A stretch of DNA of 16,060 nucleotides from Acidobacteriota bacterium (GCA_021802085.1 JAKAAZ010000069.1:1-16060); one strand, 5' to 3'. Positions 1-6,378 are shown, numbered from the stretch's first letter. Program-made: numbers and translations. The notes: generated by a model from the sequence alone, not told the origin.

Positions 1-1176
1 CTCCTGCGCATACTTTGCCCAGCAAGGAACCGAATCGCATCTTTTGGCCTTCAGACGTATTCTTATATCTTCAACAAGAACTCCACTCCGCGGGCTTAAC
101 GTCAGTTTAGCGTCCGTAGCGTGCAAGGGGATATTCGGTTTTGCTAGGGAAACCGAAAAGAAATTAAAAACGACAATCCCGCACAGGCTAGCAACGATTC
201 CCATCCGGGACGAACTCAAGAAACTGATGCCCGCCACGAGTAGAAAGAAAACCATTCCGGGTAGCAGGTAACTAACTTCAAGCGGAAATTTTGCGAAAAT
301 TACAATATTTCCGCCGAAAGCTCCTAGGAAAATTGCGAATCCCTTTCCGGCATTGGCATTCATGCTCGAGAATTTCGGCGGTTTGAGGTTGCACGCCAGC
401 AGGAACAGGAGAATGCATGTGGCGATAGGGCCAAACAGATAGATCATTTTGTAGATAAACCGGCCGACGTGCATTTTCATGGTCCACATCGCAGCGGGGC
501 CGATTCCTGGAGTCAGAAATGCCATCGTGTGATGCGCCAATATCCACGATGGCAGGAAAAATAAGGCTCCTAAGAATGCAGCCACTAGACCCGATATGAC
601 CGCCCGAGCGACCTGCGGTAATTTCCAGCCATCCGAGAACCCATACAGCAAGAGTCCAGCATAAGCGCCAGCCAACACGAGGGAGTTACTGGCTCGAAAT
701 CCTATCGCCATTGCGCCAGCAATGCTCGCCAGCGCCAGCCTGGAATCGAGAAGAAGTTCGGCAGCAGCTATTAGAAAGGCGATCGACCAAAGATAATCCA
801 TGGTCGAGCTTGCTGCGATCAAAAAGGTTGGTACGAACAACACACAAGAAGCCAATAAGTATTCGTGACGAATTCCGATCTTCCGGCACAAGACGATGAA
901 GCGCCATAGGATAAACGCACCCGCACACATGGACGCGATATTCGTCGCTATCGATCCCCCTAAATGACCGACTCCGTAAACCAGCGCTTCATAGAGCCAA
1001 TAACCGGGATTTCTGGAGGTCATCGGATGCCCGTCACGCCAGGTTGACCGCCCAGCATCGAGAATTCCATAGGTATCGTTATCGCTGCCATAACCGAGGA
1101 AACACAGCGGCAGAACGATGCCAGTGTAGAGGGCGAAAAAAAATGCAGTATTCCGAGATGAAGAGGTCGCGGCCAT
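1..1176 (-). CDS. polytopic membrane protein, probable GT-C fold glycosyltransferase (partial, C-terminus off the left edge)
   Basis: Reading the minus strand from the ATG at 1176 gives 392 codons with no stop to base 1, so the gene is cut by the window edge. A stop at 1186-1188 just upstream makes this the only ATG choice; no clear Shine-Dalgarno is seen. The product is very hydrophobic, with about eight or nine helices. The first loop carries an acidic patch (GSDNDTYG, residues 30-37) followed by DGHPMTSRNPGYWLYE (48-63). A later STMDYLW (124-130) and GFRASN (159-164) follow. An acidic first extracytoplasmic loop followed by an R-NPGY motif is the layout of GT-C (GT39/ArnT/PMT-like) transferases, which use polyprenyl-phosphate sugars; donor and acceptor cannot be told. 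The region after about residue 345 is hydrophilic. It follows acnA on the same strand after 101 bp, with a hairpin between them, so it may be a separate unit. Family assignment is moderate; the membrane nature is certain. Confidence 0.7.
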   Translation of the reverse strand, partial: MAATSSSRNTAFFFALYTGIVLPLCFLGYGSDNDTYGILDAGRSTWRDGHPMTSRNPGYWLYEALVYGVGHLGGSIATNIASMCAGAFILWRFIVLCRKIGIRHEYLLASCVLFVPTFLIAASSTMDYLWSIAFLIAAAELLLDSRLALASIAGAMAIGFRASNSLVLAGAYAGLLLYGFSDGWKLPQVARAVISGLVAAFLGALFFLPSWILAHHTMAFLTPGIGPAAMWTMKMHVGRFIYKMIYLFGPIATCILLFLLACNLKPPKFSSMNANAGKGFAIFLGAFGGNIVIFAKFPLEVSYLLPGMVFFLLVAGISFLSSSRMGIVASLCGIVVFNFFSVSLAKPNIPLHATDAKLTLSPRSGVLVEDIRIRLKAKRCDSVPCWAKYAQE

Positions 1177-1227
1177 AAGGAGCAGTCATAGCTAGAATAG
1201 CAGTCGCTGATTCTTCCAAGGTCACAG

Positions 1228-1256
1228 ACAAAGCCCGGATCGCTGCGGGTCTTTGT
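1228..1256 (-). terminator. hairpin between acnA and the membrane protein gene, possible terminator
   Basis: On the minus strand ACAAAG-A-CCCG pairs with CGGGCTTTGT around an 8-nt loop: ten base pairs with a single bulged A. It sits 22 bp after the acnA stop, where a terminator would be expected. The bases after the stem (CTGTGACC) are not a T tract, so it is not a textbook intrinsic terminator. It could act with Rho or as a 3'-end stabilising stem. Confidence 0.45.
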
Positions 1257-1277
1257 GCTGCGAGATGAAAAACTGCG

Positions 1278-4103
1278 TTACGCCTTCCCCGCCAGTTGCC
1301 GCAGCACATACAGCAGAATTCCGCCGTGCTGATAGTAGAGAATTTCCTGCGGAGTATCGATGCGCACGGTCGCGGCGAAATTACGAACTCCCAATGTGTA
1401 TTTGCTTGTCGGGGCTTGCGTTGCTATAGCTTTTACTTCTATTTTCCGTCCGTTGGAAAACTTGCTTTCAAGCATTGCTCGCAAGCCGACGATTTCGTAC
1501 TCCTCTTCTCCGGTCAAGTCGAGGGATTCAGCATTTTGCCCGCTTTCAAATTGCAGCGGCAAAATCCCCATGCCAACAAGGTTCGAACGATGAATCCGTT
1601 CGAAGCTTTCCGCGATCACCGCGCGCACGCCCAGCAGTTTCGGTCCCTTCGCCGCCCAATCTCGCGACGATCCGGAGCCGTATTCTTTCCCAGCCAGAAT
1701 GATCAGCGGCGTCTTGCGCTCCGCATACAGCACCGAAGCGTCAAAGATGCTCATCGGCTCGCCTTCCGGCAGCAGACGCGTCACGCCGCCTTCCGTGCCG
1801 GGTGCCAGCTTGTTGCGCAGTCGCACGTTGGCGAAGGTTCCGCGCACCATCACCTCATGATTGCCGCGGCGCGACCCATAGCTGTTAAAGTCGGCGGGTT
1901 TCACTCCGTGCTCCGTCAAATACTTCCCTGCCGGGCCATTCAGTTTGATCGAGCCCGCCGGGGAAATGTGGTCCGTGGTCACGCTGTCGCCCAGCACGGC
2001 CAGCACGCGCGCGCCGTGGATATCCTCGACGGCCGCGGGTTCAGCTTTCATTCCGTCGAAGTACGGCGCTTTGCGGATATAGGTCGAATCCGCCTCCCAC
2101 CCATACGTGTTGCCGGAGGGAAATTTCAGGTTCTGCCAGTTGCTGTCGCCATCGCTCACTGTCGCATACTGCTTGCGGAACATCGTCGAGTCGATCGAAC
2201 TGGCCAGCGTACTTTGCACTTCCTGCTGCGACGGCCAAATGTCCCGCAGATATACGGAATGGCCCTGCTTGTCATTTCCAAGCGGATCGTGTTCGAAGTC
2301 ATGATCGATGCGTCCGGCCAACGCGTACGCCACAACCAGCGGCGGCGACATCAGATAATTCGCGCGCACATCGGAGTTGATGCGGCCTTCGAAATTGCGA
2401 TTGCCGCTCAGCACGGACACTGCCACCAGGCCATGATCGTCAATCGCCTTCGTCACGTCCGGCGGCAGCGGGCCGGAGTTGCCAATGCACGTCGTGCAGC
2501 CGTAGCCGACGATGTTGAACCGCAGCGCATCGAGATACTTTGTCAACCCGGCCTTGTCGTAATAGTCCGCGACCACGCGGGAGCCCGGCGCCAGCGAGCT
2601 CTTCACCCACGGCGGCACTTTCAATCCTTTTTCCACGGCCTTCTTCGCCAGCAGCCCAGCAGCCAACATCACCGAGGGATTGGATGTATTCGTGCAGCTG
2701 GTAATCGCCGCAATCACGATGGAACCATGGTCGAGATACTTGTCAACGTCCATCCCAAAGCGGTCATGCACGGAGCTTGCATGGCCCGGCTCAGGCGCTC
2801 CATTTGCATTGTTGTTGCCGTTTCCATTCGCGGAGGGATGACCACCCTCCCCATTCCAGCGTTGCACCTGACGCTCGTTGTTCGCATGCGCGTTCGGCCC
2901 TTTCAGCGCAGGCAATTGCTTCTTGAAACTCGCGCCTGCTTCGCTCAGTCGCACGCGGTCCTGCGGACGCTTCGGGCCGGCCACGCTTGGTTCCACTATG
3001 GCGAGATCGAGCGACAATGTCGCGGAATACTTTGCCTCCGGCGCATTCGGCGTGTGGAACAGGCCCTGCTCCTTGTAGTACGCCTCGACCAGCGCGATCT
3101 GCTCGTCGCTCCGTCCTGTCAGCTTGAGATAGCGCAGCGTCTCCGCATCCACTGGGAAGATGCCGCAGGTCGCGCCATATTCCGGCGCCATGTTGCCGAT
3201 CGTCGCGCGGTCGGCGAGCGAAAGTTCGCTGATGCCGGGGCCGTAAAACTCTACAAACTTGCCGACGACGCCATGCTTGCGCAGCATCTCCGTCACAGTC
3301 AACACGAGATCGGTGGCCGTGGTGCCTTCGCGCAGCTTGCCTGCCAGCTTAAAGCCGACCACCTGCGGAACCAGCATGGACACTGGCTGACCCAGCATCG
3401 CGGCTTCGGCCTCAATGCCGCCGACGCCCCAGCCCAGTACGCCCAGACCGTTGATCATCGTAGTGTGCGAGTCCGTGCCGACCAGCGTGTCGGGATACGC
3501 CTGCACAACGCCGCTCGCATTTGGCTGCGTGGTGAACACGACGCGCGCCAGATATTCCAGATTCACCTGGTGGCAGATGCCCATGCCCGGCGGCACAGCG
3601 GAAAAATTATGGAACGCCGTCTGTCCCCATTTCAAAAACGCATACCGCTCCACGTTGCGCTGGTATTCCAGCAGCGAGTTGATCTGATATGAGTCGCTGG
3701 TGCCATACTGGTCCACCTGCACTGAGTGGTCAATCACCAACTCCGCCGGCTGCAACGGATTGATCTTCTCCGGATCGCCGCCCAGCGAGCGCATCGCATC
3801 GCGCATCGCCGCCAGATCGACCACGGCAGGCACGCCGGTGAAATCCTGCATGAGGACACGCGCAGGCATGTAGGCGATTTCCCGCGAGGGCTCGGCCTTC
3901 GCGTCCCACTTGGCCAGAAATTCAATGTCGTCGGCGGTAACGCTTTTCCCGTCTTCATGGCGCAGCAGATTCTCAAGCAAAATGCGCAACGAGTAGGGCA
4001 GGCTTTCGAGCGAAACGCCATGCTTCGATAGCGCGCTCAGTTTGAAAATTTCATAGGTCTTGTTGCCGGATTTCAATTCCGACCGGCTGTGAAAACTGTT
4101 CAT
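1278..4103 (-). CDS. acnA: aconitate hydratase AcnA
   Basis: Cytosolic aconitase: isomerises citrate to isocitrate via cis-aconitate in the TCA cycle, with a [4Fe-4S] cluster. With the ATG at 4103 the protein has 941 residues, close to the IRP1/AcnA class. Cluster cysteines are C470 (ITSCTNTSNP), C536 and C539 (GYGCTTCIGNSG). Also visible are VGTDSHTTMINGLGVLGWG, GDSVTTDHISPAG, YGSRRGNHEVMVRGTF and YGSGSSRDWAAKG in the swivelling C-terminal domain. The start is set by an AGAGGAG Shine-Dalgarno 7 nt before the ATG at 4103. The frame stays open upstream to 4217, but those 38 codons run into the palindromic repeat and do not look like aconitase. A Gly/Asn/Ala-rich insert at about residues 399-447 lies before the cysteine motif. 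No convincing promoter was found in the 55 bp between the start and the repeat at 4158. Confidence 0.97.
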   Translation of the reverse strand: MNSFHSRSELKSGNKTYEIFKLSALSKHGVSLESLPYSLRILLENLLRHEDGKSVTADDIEFLAKWDAKAEPSREIAYMPARVLMQDFTGVPAVVDLAAMRDAMRSLGGDPEKINPLQPAELVIDHSVQVDQYGTSDSYQINSLLEYQRNVERYAFLKWGQTAFHNFSAVPPGMGICHQVNLEYLARVVFTTQPNASGVVQAYPDTLVGTDSHTTMINGLGVLGWGVGGIEAEAAMLGQPVSMLVPQVVGFKLAGKLREGTTATDLVLTVTEMLRKHGVVGKFVEFYGPGISELSLADRATIGNMAPEYGATCGIFPVDAETLRYLKLTGRSDEQIALVEAYYKEQGLFHTPNAPEAKYSATLSLDLAIVEPSVAGPKRPQDRVRLSEAGASFKKQLPALKGPNAHANNERQVQRWNGEGGHPSANGNGNNNANGAPEPGHASSVHDRFGMDVDKYLDHGSIVIAAITSCTNTSNPSVMLAAGLLAKKAVEKGLKVPPWVKSSLAPGSRVVADYYDKAGLTKYLDALRFNIVGYGCTTCIGNSGPLPPDVTKAIDDHGLVAVSVLSGNRNFEGRINSDVRANYLMSPPLVVAYALAGRIDHDFEHDPLGNDKQGHSVYLRDIWPSQQEVQSTLASSIDSTMFRKQYATVSDGDSNWQNLKFPSGNTYGWEADSTYIRKAPYFDGMKAEPAAVEDIHGARVLAVLGDSVTTDHISPAGSIKLNGPAGKYLTEHGVKPADFNSYGSRRGNHEVMVRGTFANVRLRNKLAPGTEGGVTRLLPEGEPMSIFDASVLYAERKTPLIILAGKEYGSGSSRDWAAKGPKLLGVRAVIAESFERIHRSNLVGMGILPLQFESGQNAESLDLTGEEEYEIVGLRAMLESKFSNGRKIEVKAIATQAPTSKYTLGVRNFAATVRIDTPQEILYYQHGGILLYVLRQLAGKA

Positions 4104-4157
4104 AACGTGGCTCCTCTGGGATCGGGTAATACGGGGTCGGATAACAGAATATCGCTT

Positions 4158-4257
4158 GTCATTCTGAACGGAGTACGCCGTGGCGGACGGAGTGAAGAAT
4201 CCAGACGGTGATGGCACGGCGAAGATTCTCTGGATTCTTCGCTGTTCTCAGAATGAC
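4158..4257. repeat. palindromic dispersed repeat, copy A (100 bp)
   Basis: The ends are GTCATTCTGA and its complement TCAGAATGAC. Inside lies a perfect 12-bp inverted pair, GAAGAATCCAGA (4194-4205) and TCTGGATTCTTC (4229-4240), so the whole element can fold into a long interrupted stem. The ends, the inner pair and a GTGGCG-ACG segment recur in copy B. It has no coding capacity and no transposase nearby, which fits a REP/MITE-like non-autonomous element. It lies 55 bp upstream of the acnA start. Confidence 0.8.
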
Positions 4258-4459
4258 GGCCTCTGGGCTGCGGCCTTGTAGATATGCGACTGCCCTTACC
4301 CGCGATCAGGCTTGCCGCGGTGCCAGCGTTTCAGGAACAAAACCTTGGGCGTGAAGAGCATAGCGATTCGGCAGCCTGTGACCGCCTGCCACTATGGTAC
4401 CGCCGGAGGGCTAGGGGAAAAAGTGACCGGTTCAGAGGGTTGGGTTTCTCCGGCTGGTT

Positions 4460-4465
4460 TATAAT
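4460..4465 (+). promoter_or_regulatory. candidate -10 box for the 4489 gene
   Basis: A perfect TATAAT lies 24 bp before the ATG at 4489. No good -35 is visible at 16-18 bp (the closest is GGGTTG), so this is a partial promoter match. The AGGAG ribosome binding site (4476-4480) follows. Confidence 0.4.
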
Positions 4466-4488
4466 GTGCCACCATAGGAGAGCAAACA

Positions 4489-5001
4489 ATGGCGTGTCCA
4501 TATCTGGAACCCGCGCATCACTCAACTATCGATCTCGTGCATACTTTCCTAGAAATTGCCGCAATCCTGATAGCTGGATTTTGGAGCTATATATCTTATC
4601 TCCGTGGCCGTACATTTAAACTGAGGATGGAACCAAGCATTGTCGGCAAGAGTGTTGAGGTGGGCGGCGTACAGTTCATATCCGGTATTGCCCGAGTCAA
4701 GAATGTCGGGCTGTCAAAACTTCCGATTGAGCAGACAGGGACGGCAATTTTAGTATCTGACCTTCTGTCTCCTGCCCCTACTTTAGAACCGACATGCGTG
4801 AATGAGGGTTTCACCTTAGTATTGGAAGTGTTTAAAAAGCATACGTGGGTCGAACCTGGAGAACCAATCGAAGAGGTATTCATGCTGCGATTACCGGAGA
4901 ATCCTGAGCGCGTGGCACTCAAGCTTCAATTGCGGCTGGTAGTCCGTGGTATAGAGTGGAACGCTGATTCGATCATAGATTTGAGTTCTACCAGCAAGTA
5001 G
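4489..5001 (+). CDS. single-pass membrane protein of unknown function
   Basis: 170 residues. The ATG has a good Shine-Dalgarno (ATAGGAG, 8 nt spacing). One hydrophobic helix lies at about residues 15-38, followed by a basic stretch (LRGRTFKLR) that would place the rest in the cytoplasm. The remaining 130 residues alternate hydrophobic and polar residues in short strands (GVQFISGIARVKNVGLSKL, TAILVSDLL, ALKLQLRLVVRGIEW), suggesting a beta-sandwich. This layout resembles a scattered family of unnamed proteins with an N-terminal helix, a 'RT(F/Y)-R' junction and an 'ARVKNVG' strand. I cannot name a function. Base composition is clearly more AT-rich than acnA, purD or gatB, suggesting acquired DNA. 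The next gene starts 65 bp downstream on the same strand and may be co-transcribed. Confidence 0.75.
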   Translation: MACPYLEPAHHSTIDLVHTFLEIAAILIAGFWSYISYLRGRTFKLRMEPSIVGKSVEVGGVQFISGIARVKNVGLSKLPIEQTGTAILVSDLLSPAPTLEPTCVNEGFTLVLEVFKKHTWVEPGEPIEEVFMLRLPENPERVALKLQLRLVVRGIEWNADSIIDLSSTSK

Positions 5002-5066
5002 AAGTACTACACACCAAAGTCTCAAGTTCCACACAAAAAATGTCAAAAGGTAAGAGAGGAGTTCAG

Positions 5067-5321
5067 ATGATCGAAAACAAAGACACCACAAAAATTATTG
5101 AGAATCGTAAACCTCAATCTGGCTTATGTTCGAGAGCGTTCGACCAAATGCCGGAAGATTTAATTCAGTCGAATCAAATTGAAAATTTGAAACACCTCAA
5201 CACAAAGTCTGGCATTATTGTGGGGGGGGTATGCACTACTCAGTCGGTTAATCAGTCGGTCGAAAATAAAGACACCACAAAAATTATTGAGAATGAGAAA
5301 AGTAAATCCGGTAAAGAATAG
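5067..5321 (+). CDS. small hydrophilic protein with a duplicated 11-residue motif
   Basis: 84 residues from the ATG at 5067, which has a strong Shine-Dalgarno (GAGAGGAG, 5 nt spacing); an in-frame ATG at 5040 lacks one. The protein is Lys/Asn/Glu/Ser-rich, with no membrane helix and two Cys residues. ENKDTTKIIEN occurs near both ends. The DNA behind it is a 35-bp direct repeat with one mismatch. A run of eight G (5222-5229) interrupts the frame region. A terminator-like hairpin begins at the stop codon. I do not recognise the protein. It may be a real small gene paired with the membrane protein upstream, or a partly degenerate sequence; the good RBS and terminator favour a real gene. Confidence 0.5.
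   Translation: MIENKDTTKIIENRKPQSGLCSRAFDQMPEDLIQSNQIENLKHLNTKSGIIVGGVCTTQSVNQSVENKDTTKIIENEKSKSGKE
5071..5105 (+). repeat. 35-bp direct repeat, first copy
   Basis: Matches 5260-5294 at 34 of 35 bases; the only change is C/T at one synonymous site (AAC/AAT). It encodes ENKDTTKIIEN near the start of the 84-residue protein. Confidence 0.9.
5260..5294 (+). repeat. 35-bp direct repeat, second copy
   Basis: Second copy of the 5071-5105 sequence, in the same reading frame near the C-terminus. Just before it, the 8-mer CAGTCGGT is itself repeated (5241-5248 and 5253-5260). Confidence 0.9.
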
Positions 5322-5357
5322 CGGGGCTGTAGGTGCCCCTACATCTACCCGCGTTTT
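5321..5357 (+). terminator. intrinsic-terminator-like hairpin after the 84-residue gene
   Basis: The outer stem GCGGG (5321-5325) pairs with CCCGC (5348-5352). The inner stem TGTAGG (5328-5333) pairs with CCTACA (5338-5343). GTTTTG follows directly. It begins at the last base of the stop codon, so it most likely ends transcription of the 4489-5321 pair. The T run is short (four). Confidence 0.6.
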
Positions 5358-5396
5358 GTGCGAGGAGATGTAGGATGGTCTCACTCCCTCACCACA

Positions 5397-5421
5397 CTGT
5401 ATATCTTTTTTCCCAGATGGG
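5397..5421 (+). repeat. 25-bp direct repeat, left copy
   Basis: Reads CTGTATATCTTT-T-TTCCCAGATG followed by GG. It matches 6379-6403 except for one T/A and one G/A. The flanking TCC and CACCAC are also similar, with a 2-bp gap. The two copies lie on either side of the palindromic repeats and the brnT-brnA operon. Confidence 0.75.
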
Positions 5422-5447
5422 CCGCGAACAACTCAAATGGGCGCTCT

Positions 5448-5546
5448 GAGAATACTGACCGAAAATACGAAGTCGATACCTTCTGGATTCCCATTCGACT
5501 CGCCTGCGGCTCGCTCAGGGCAGGCTTTCGCTACGTTCAGAATGAC
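5448..5546. repeat. palindromic dispersed repeat, truncated copy C
   Basis: Aligns with the middle and right part of copy B. GAGAATAC...GAAAATAC (5448-5468) matches B 5618-5638 at 18 of 21 bases. TCTGGATTC follows at the same spacing (5482 versus 5652), and the copy ends in TTCAGAATGAC. The left arm with GTCATTCTGA and GAAGAATCCAGA is missing, so it cannot form the full stem. Confidence 0.65.
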
Positions 5547-5574
5547 TCATTTTCTGAAGGAGAGTCATTCTGAA
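5536..5574. repeat. perfect 13-bp inverted repeat at the junction of copies C and B
   Basis: TTCAGAATGACTC (5536-5548) and GAGTCATTCTGAA (5562-5574) are exact reverse complements with 13 nt between them. The stem is made from the right end of copy C and the left end of copy B plus two bases beyond the element ends. Confidence 0.9.
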
Positions 5575-5695
5575 TGAAGGGCGTTCGCTGTGGCGAACGT
5601 CCGCAGTGAAGAATCCAGAGAATACCGAATGAAAATACAGGGCCAGCATCGTCTGGATTCTTCGTCGGTCGCGGTGGCTACCTCCTCAGAATGAC
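5564..5695. repeat. palindromic dispersed repeat, copy B (132 bp)
   Basis: Same terminal GTCATTCTGA / TCAGAATGAC and inner 12-bp pair as copy A (GAAGAATCCAGA 5608-5619, TCTGGATTCTTC 5652-5663). It has a longer centre and right arm. The left arm contains a GTTCGC...GCGAAC mini-palindrome. It ends 54 bp before the brnT operator. Confidence 0.8.
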
Positions 5696-5738
5696 TCCTC
5701 ACATATTTGTTCGGCAACGCCCAGAGGGGCACTCAACC

Positions 5739-5767
5739 TTGATTCAATCCTGTATATGCAGTACTGT
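5739..5767 (+). promoter_or_regulatory. predicted brnT promoter, possibly leaderless
   Basis: TTGATT (5739-5744), a 17-bp spacer, then TACTGT (5762-5767). Transcription from this -10 would begin at about 5774-5776, at or on the GTG start codon, so the toxin message may be leaderless. No Shine-Dalgarno is seen before the GTG, which agrees. Inferred from sequence only. Confidence 0.45.
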
Positions 5768-5776
5768 ATATACAGG
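5749..5776. promoter_or_regulatory. 28-bp palindromic operator over the brnT -10 and start
   Basis: Thirteen of fourteen base pairs are symmetric around the centre at 5762/5763; the exception is G5758 opposite T5767. It is built of two 12-bp sub-palindromes, CTGTATATGCAG and CTGTATATACAG, separated by TA. BrnA-type ribbon-helix-helix antitoxins repress their own operon, so this is the expected binding site for the brnA product, with two RHH dimers able to sit side by side. It covers the predicted -10. Confidence 0.7.
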
Positions 5777-6063
5777 TGCGATTCACCTGGGAAGCGCTGA
5801 AAGATCGCAACAATCGGCGGAAGCACGGCATTGGATTCGATACGGCGGCCAGGGGCTTTCTCGATCCTTTCCACCTTTCCCGGCAGGACCGAGTGGTCGA
5901 AGACGAAGCGCACTGGCAGACCATCGGCATGGTAGACGGCGTACTGCTGGTGCTGGTCGCCTACTCCGTGGTGGACGAGGAAGAAGAAGTTATCCGCATC
6001 ATTTCAGCACGCAAGGTCACTCGGCAGGAGCGAATCGAATATGAAGAAGCGAGCAAAATCTAA
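5776..6063 (+). CDS. brnT: BrnT family toxin (RelE-fold ribonuclease)
   Basis: 95 residues from a GTG start. The family pattern is clear: RFTWEALKDRNNRRKHGIGF (2-21), an A-RGF-DP segment, HWQTIGMVDGVLLVLVAYS in the middle, then RIISARKVTRQERIEYEE (74-91). BrnT is a small RelE-like RNase that blocks translation by mRNA cleavage and is neutralised by BrnA. An in-frame stop at 5740-5742 and the lack of an upstream ATG leave GTG 5776 (or a CTG at 5764) as the start. It overlaps the next gene by 23 bp, the standard toxin-first brnTA layout, and a palindromic operator abuts the start. Length and conserved residues look intact. Confidence 0.9.
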   Translation: MRFTWEALKDRNNRRKHGIGFDTAARGFLDPFHLSRQDRVVEDEAHWQTIGMVDGVLLVLVAYSVVDEEEEVIRIISARKVTRQERIEYEEASKI

Positions 6064-6358
6064 GCCAGTCATCTACGAGTTGAAGCCCGGCCAGCCGCTG
6101 ACCGCCCGCCAGAAGCGCGAGATTCAGGCGCTGGCCGCCATGCCGGAAGACAAGATCGATACTTCGGACATTCCGGAGCTTCCGCCCGGAGCGTGGAAGA
6201 ACGCGGCACAGGGTAAGTGGTATCGTCCCGTGAAACAACCTGTATCCATCCGCCTGGATGCGGATGTGCTGGCCTGGCTCAAGTCACAGGGCAGCGGGTA
6301 TCAGACGAAAGTGAACATTTTTCTACGGGAGAAAATGTTGAAGGAAATCGGCAAGTAG
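6041..6358 (+). CDS. brnA: BrnA family antitoxin
   Basis: 105 residues. The ATG overlaps the end of brnT and has AGGAG (6026-6030) 10 nt upstream, inside the toxin gene, so translation is coupled. The N-terminal half is basic and then acidic, with the IDTSDIPELPPGAW motif (39-52) typical of BrnA. The C-terminal part (about 65-99) is a ribbon-helix-helix: KQPVSIRLDADVLAWLKSQG supplies strand and first helix, and QTKVNIFLREKM the second. The product binds and inactivates BrnT and, as a complex, represses the operon, probably at the palindrome at 5749-5776. The antitoxin is intact. No terminator is seen after it. Confidence 0.9.
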   Translation: MKKRAKSKPVIYELKPGQPLTARQKREIQALAAMPEDKIDTSDIPELPPGAWKNAAQGKWYRPVKQPVSIRLDADVLAWLKSQGSGYQTKVNIFLREKMLKEIGK

Positions 6359-6378
6359 CTCCGATCCTCCCCGCACCA

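Larger units (their letters stand above)
4104..4488. other. gene-free interval between acnA and the AT-rich gene pair
   Basis: These 385 bp hold the acnA upstream region, repeat copy A (4158-4257) and, at the right end, the probable promoter of the 4489 gene. The frame 4284-4619 is open, but it overlaps the better-supported gene at 4489 and has no ribosome binding site. I see no other gene in it. Confidence 0.6.
5322..5775. other. gene-free interval rich in repeats
   Basis: 454 bp without a credible gene. It contains the terminator hairpin, the first 25-bp direct repeat (5397-5421), a truncated and a full palindromic repeat (5448-5546, 5564-5695), and the promoter/operator of the toxin-antitoxin operon. 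The open frame 5358-5573 is made of repeat sequence and is not listed as a gene. Confidence 0.7.

Noticed and set aside
1296..3692. 798-codon open frame antisense to acnA
   Set aside because: It lies wholly opposite a clear aconitase gene. The translation is Arg/His/Gln/Ala-rich without any domain, the usual mirror of a codon-biased GC-rich gene.
4104..4217. N-terminal extension of aconitase (38 extra codons to 4217)
   Set aside because: It reads through repeat copy A and lacks an RBS, whereas the ATG at 4103 has AGAGGAG at 7 nt and begins where aconitase homology begins.
4284..4619. 111-codon frame on the plus strand
   Set aside because: Overlaps the better 4489 gene in another frame, has no RBS, and reads as random Arg/Ser-rich sequence.
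5358..5573. 71-codon frame on the plus strand
   Set aside because: It is composed of the direct repeat and palindromic repeat copies C and B, so the open frame is accidental.
5750..5775. LexA-type SOS box before brnT
   Set aside because: The CTGT...ACAG units have only 4 nt between half-sites rather than 8, and a BrnA operator explains the site better.
5691..6044. 117-codon frame overlapping brnT
   Set aside because: Other frame of the BrnT gene; the BrnT match in the GTG frame is unambiguous.
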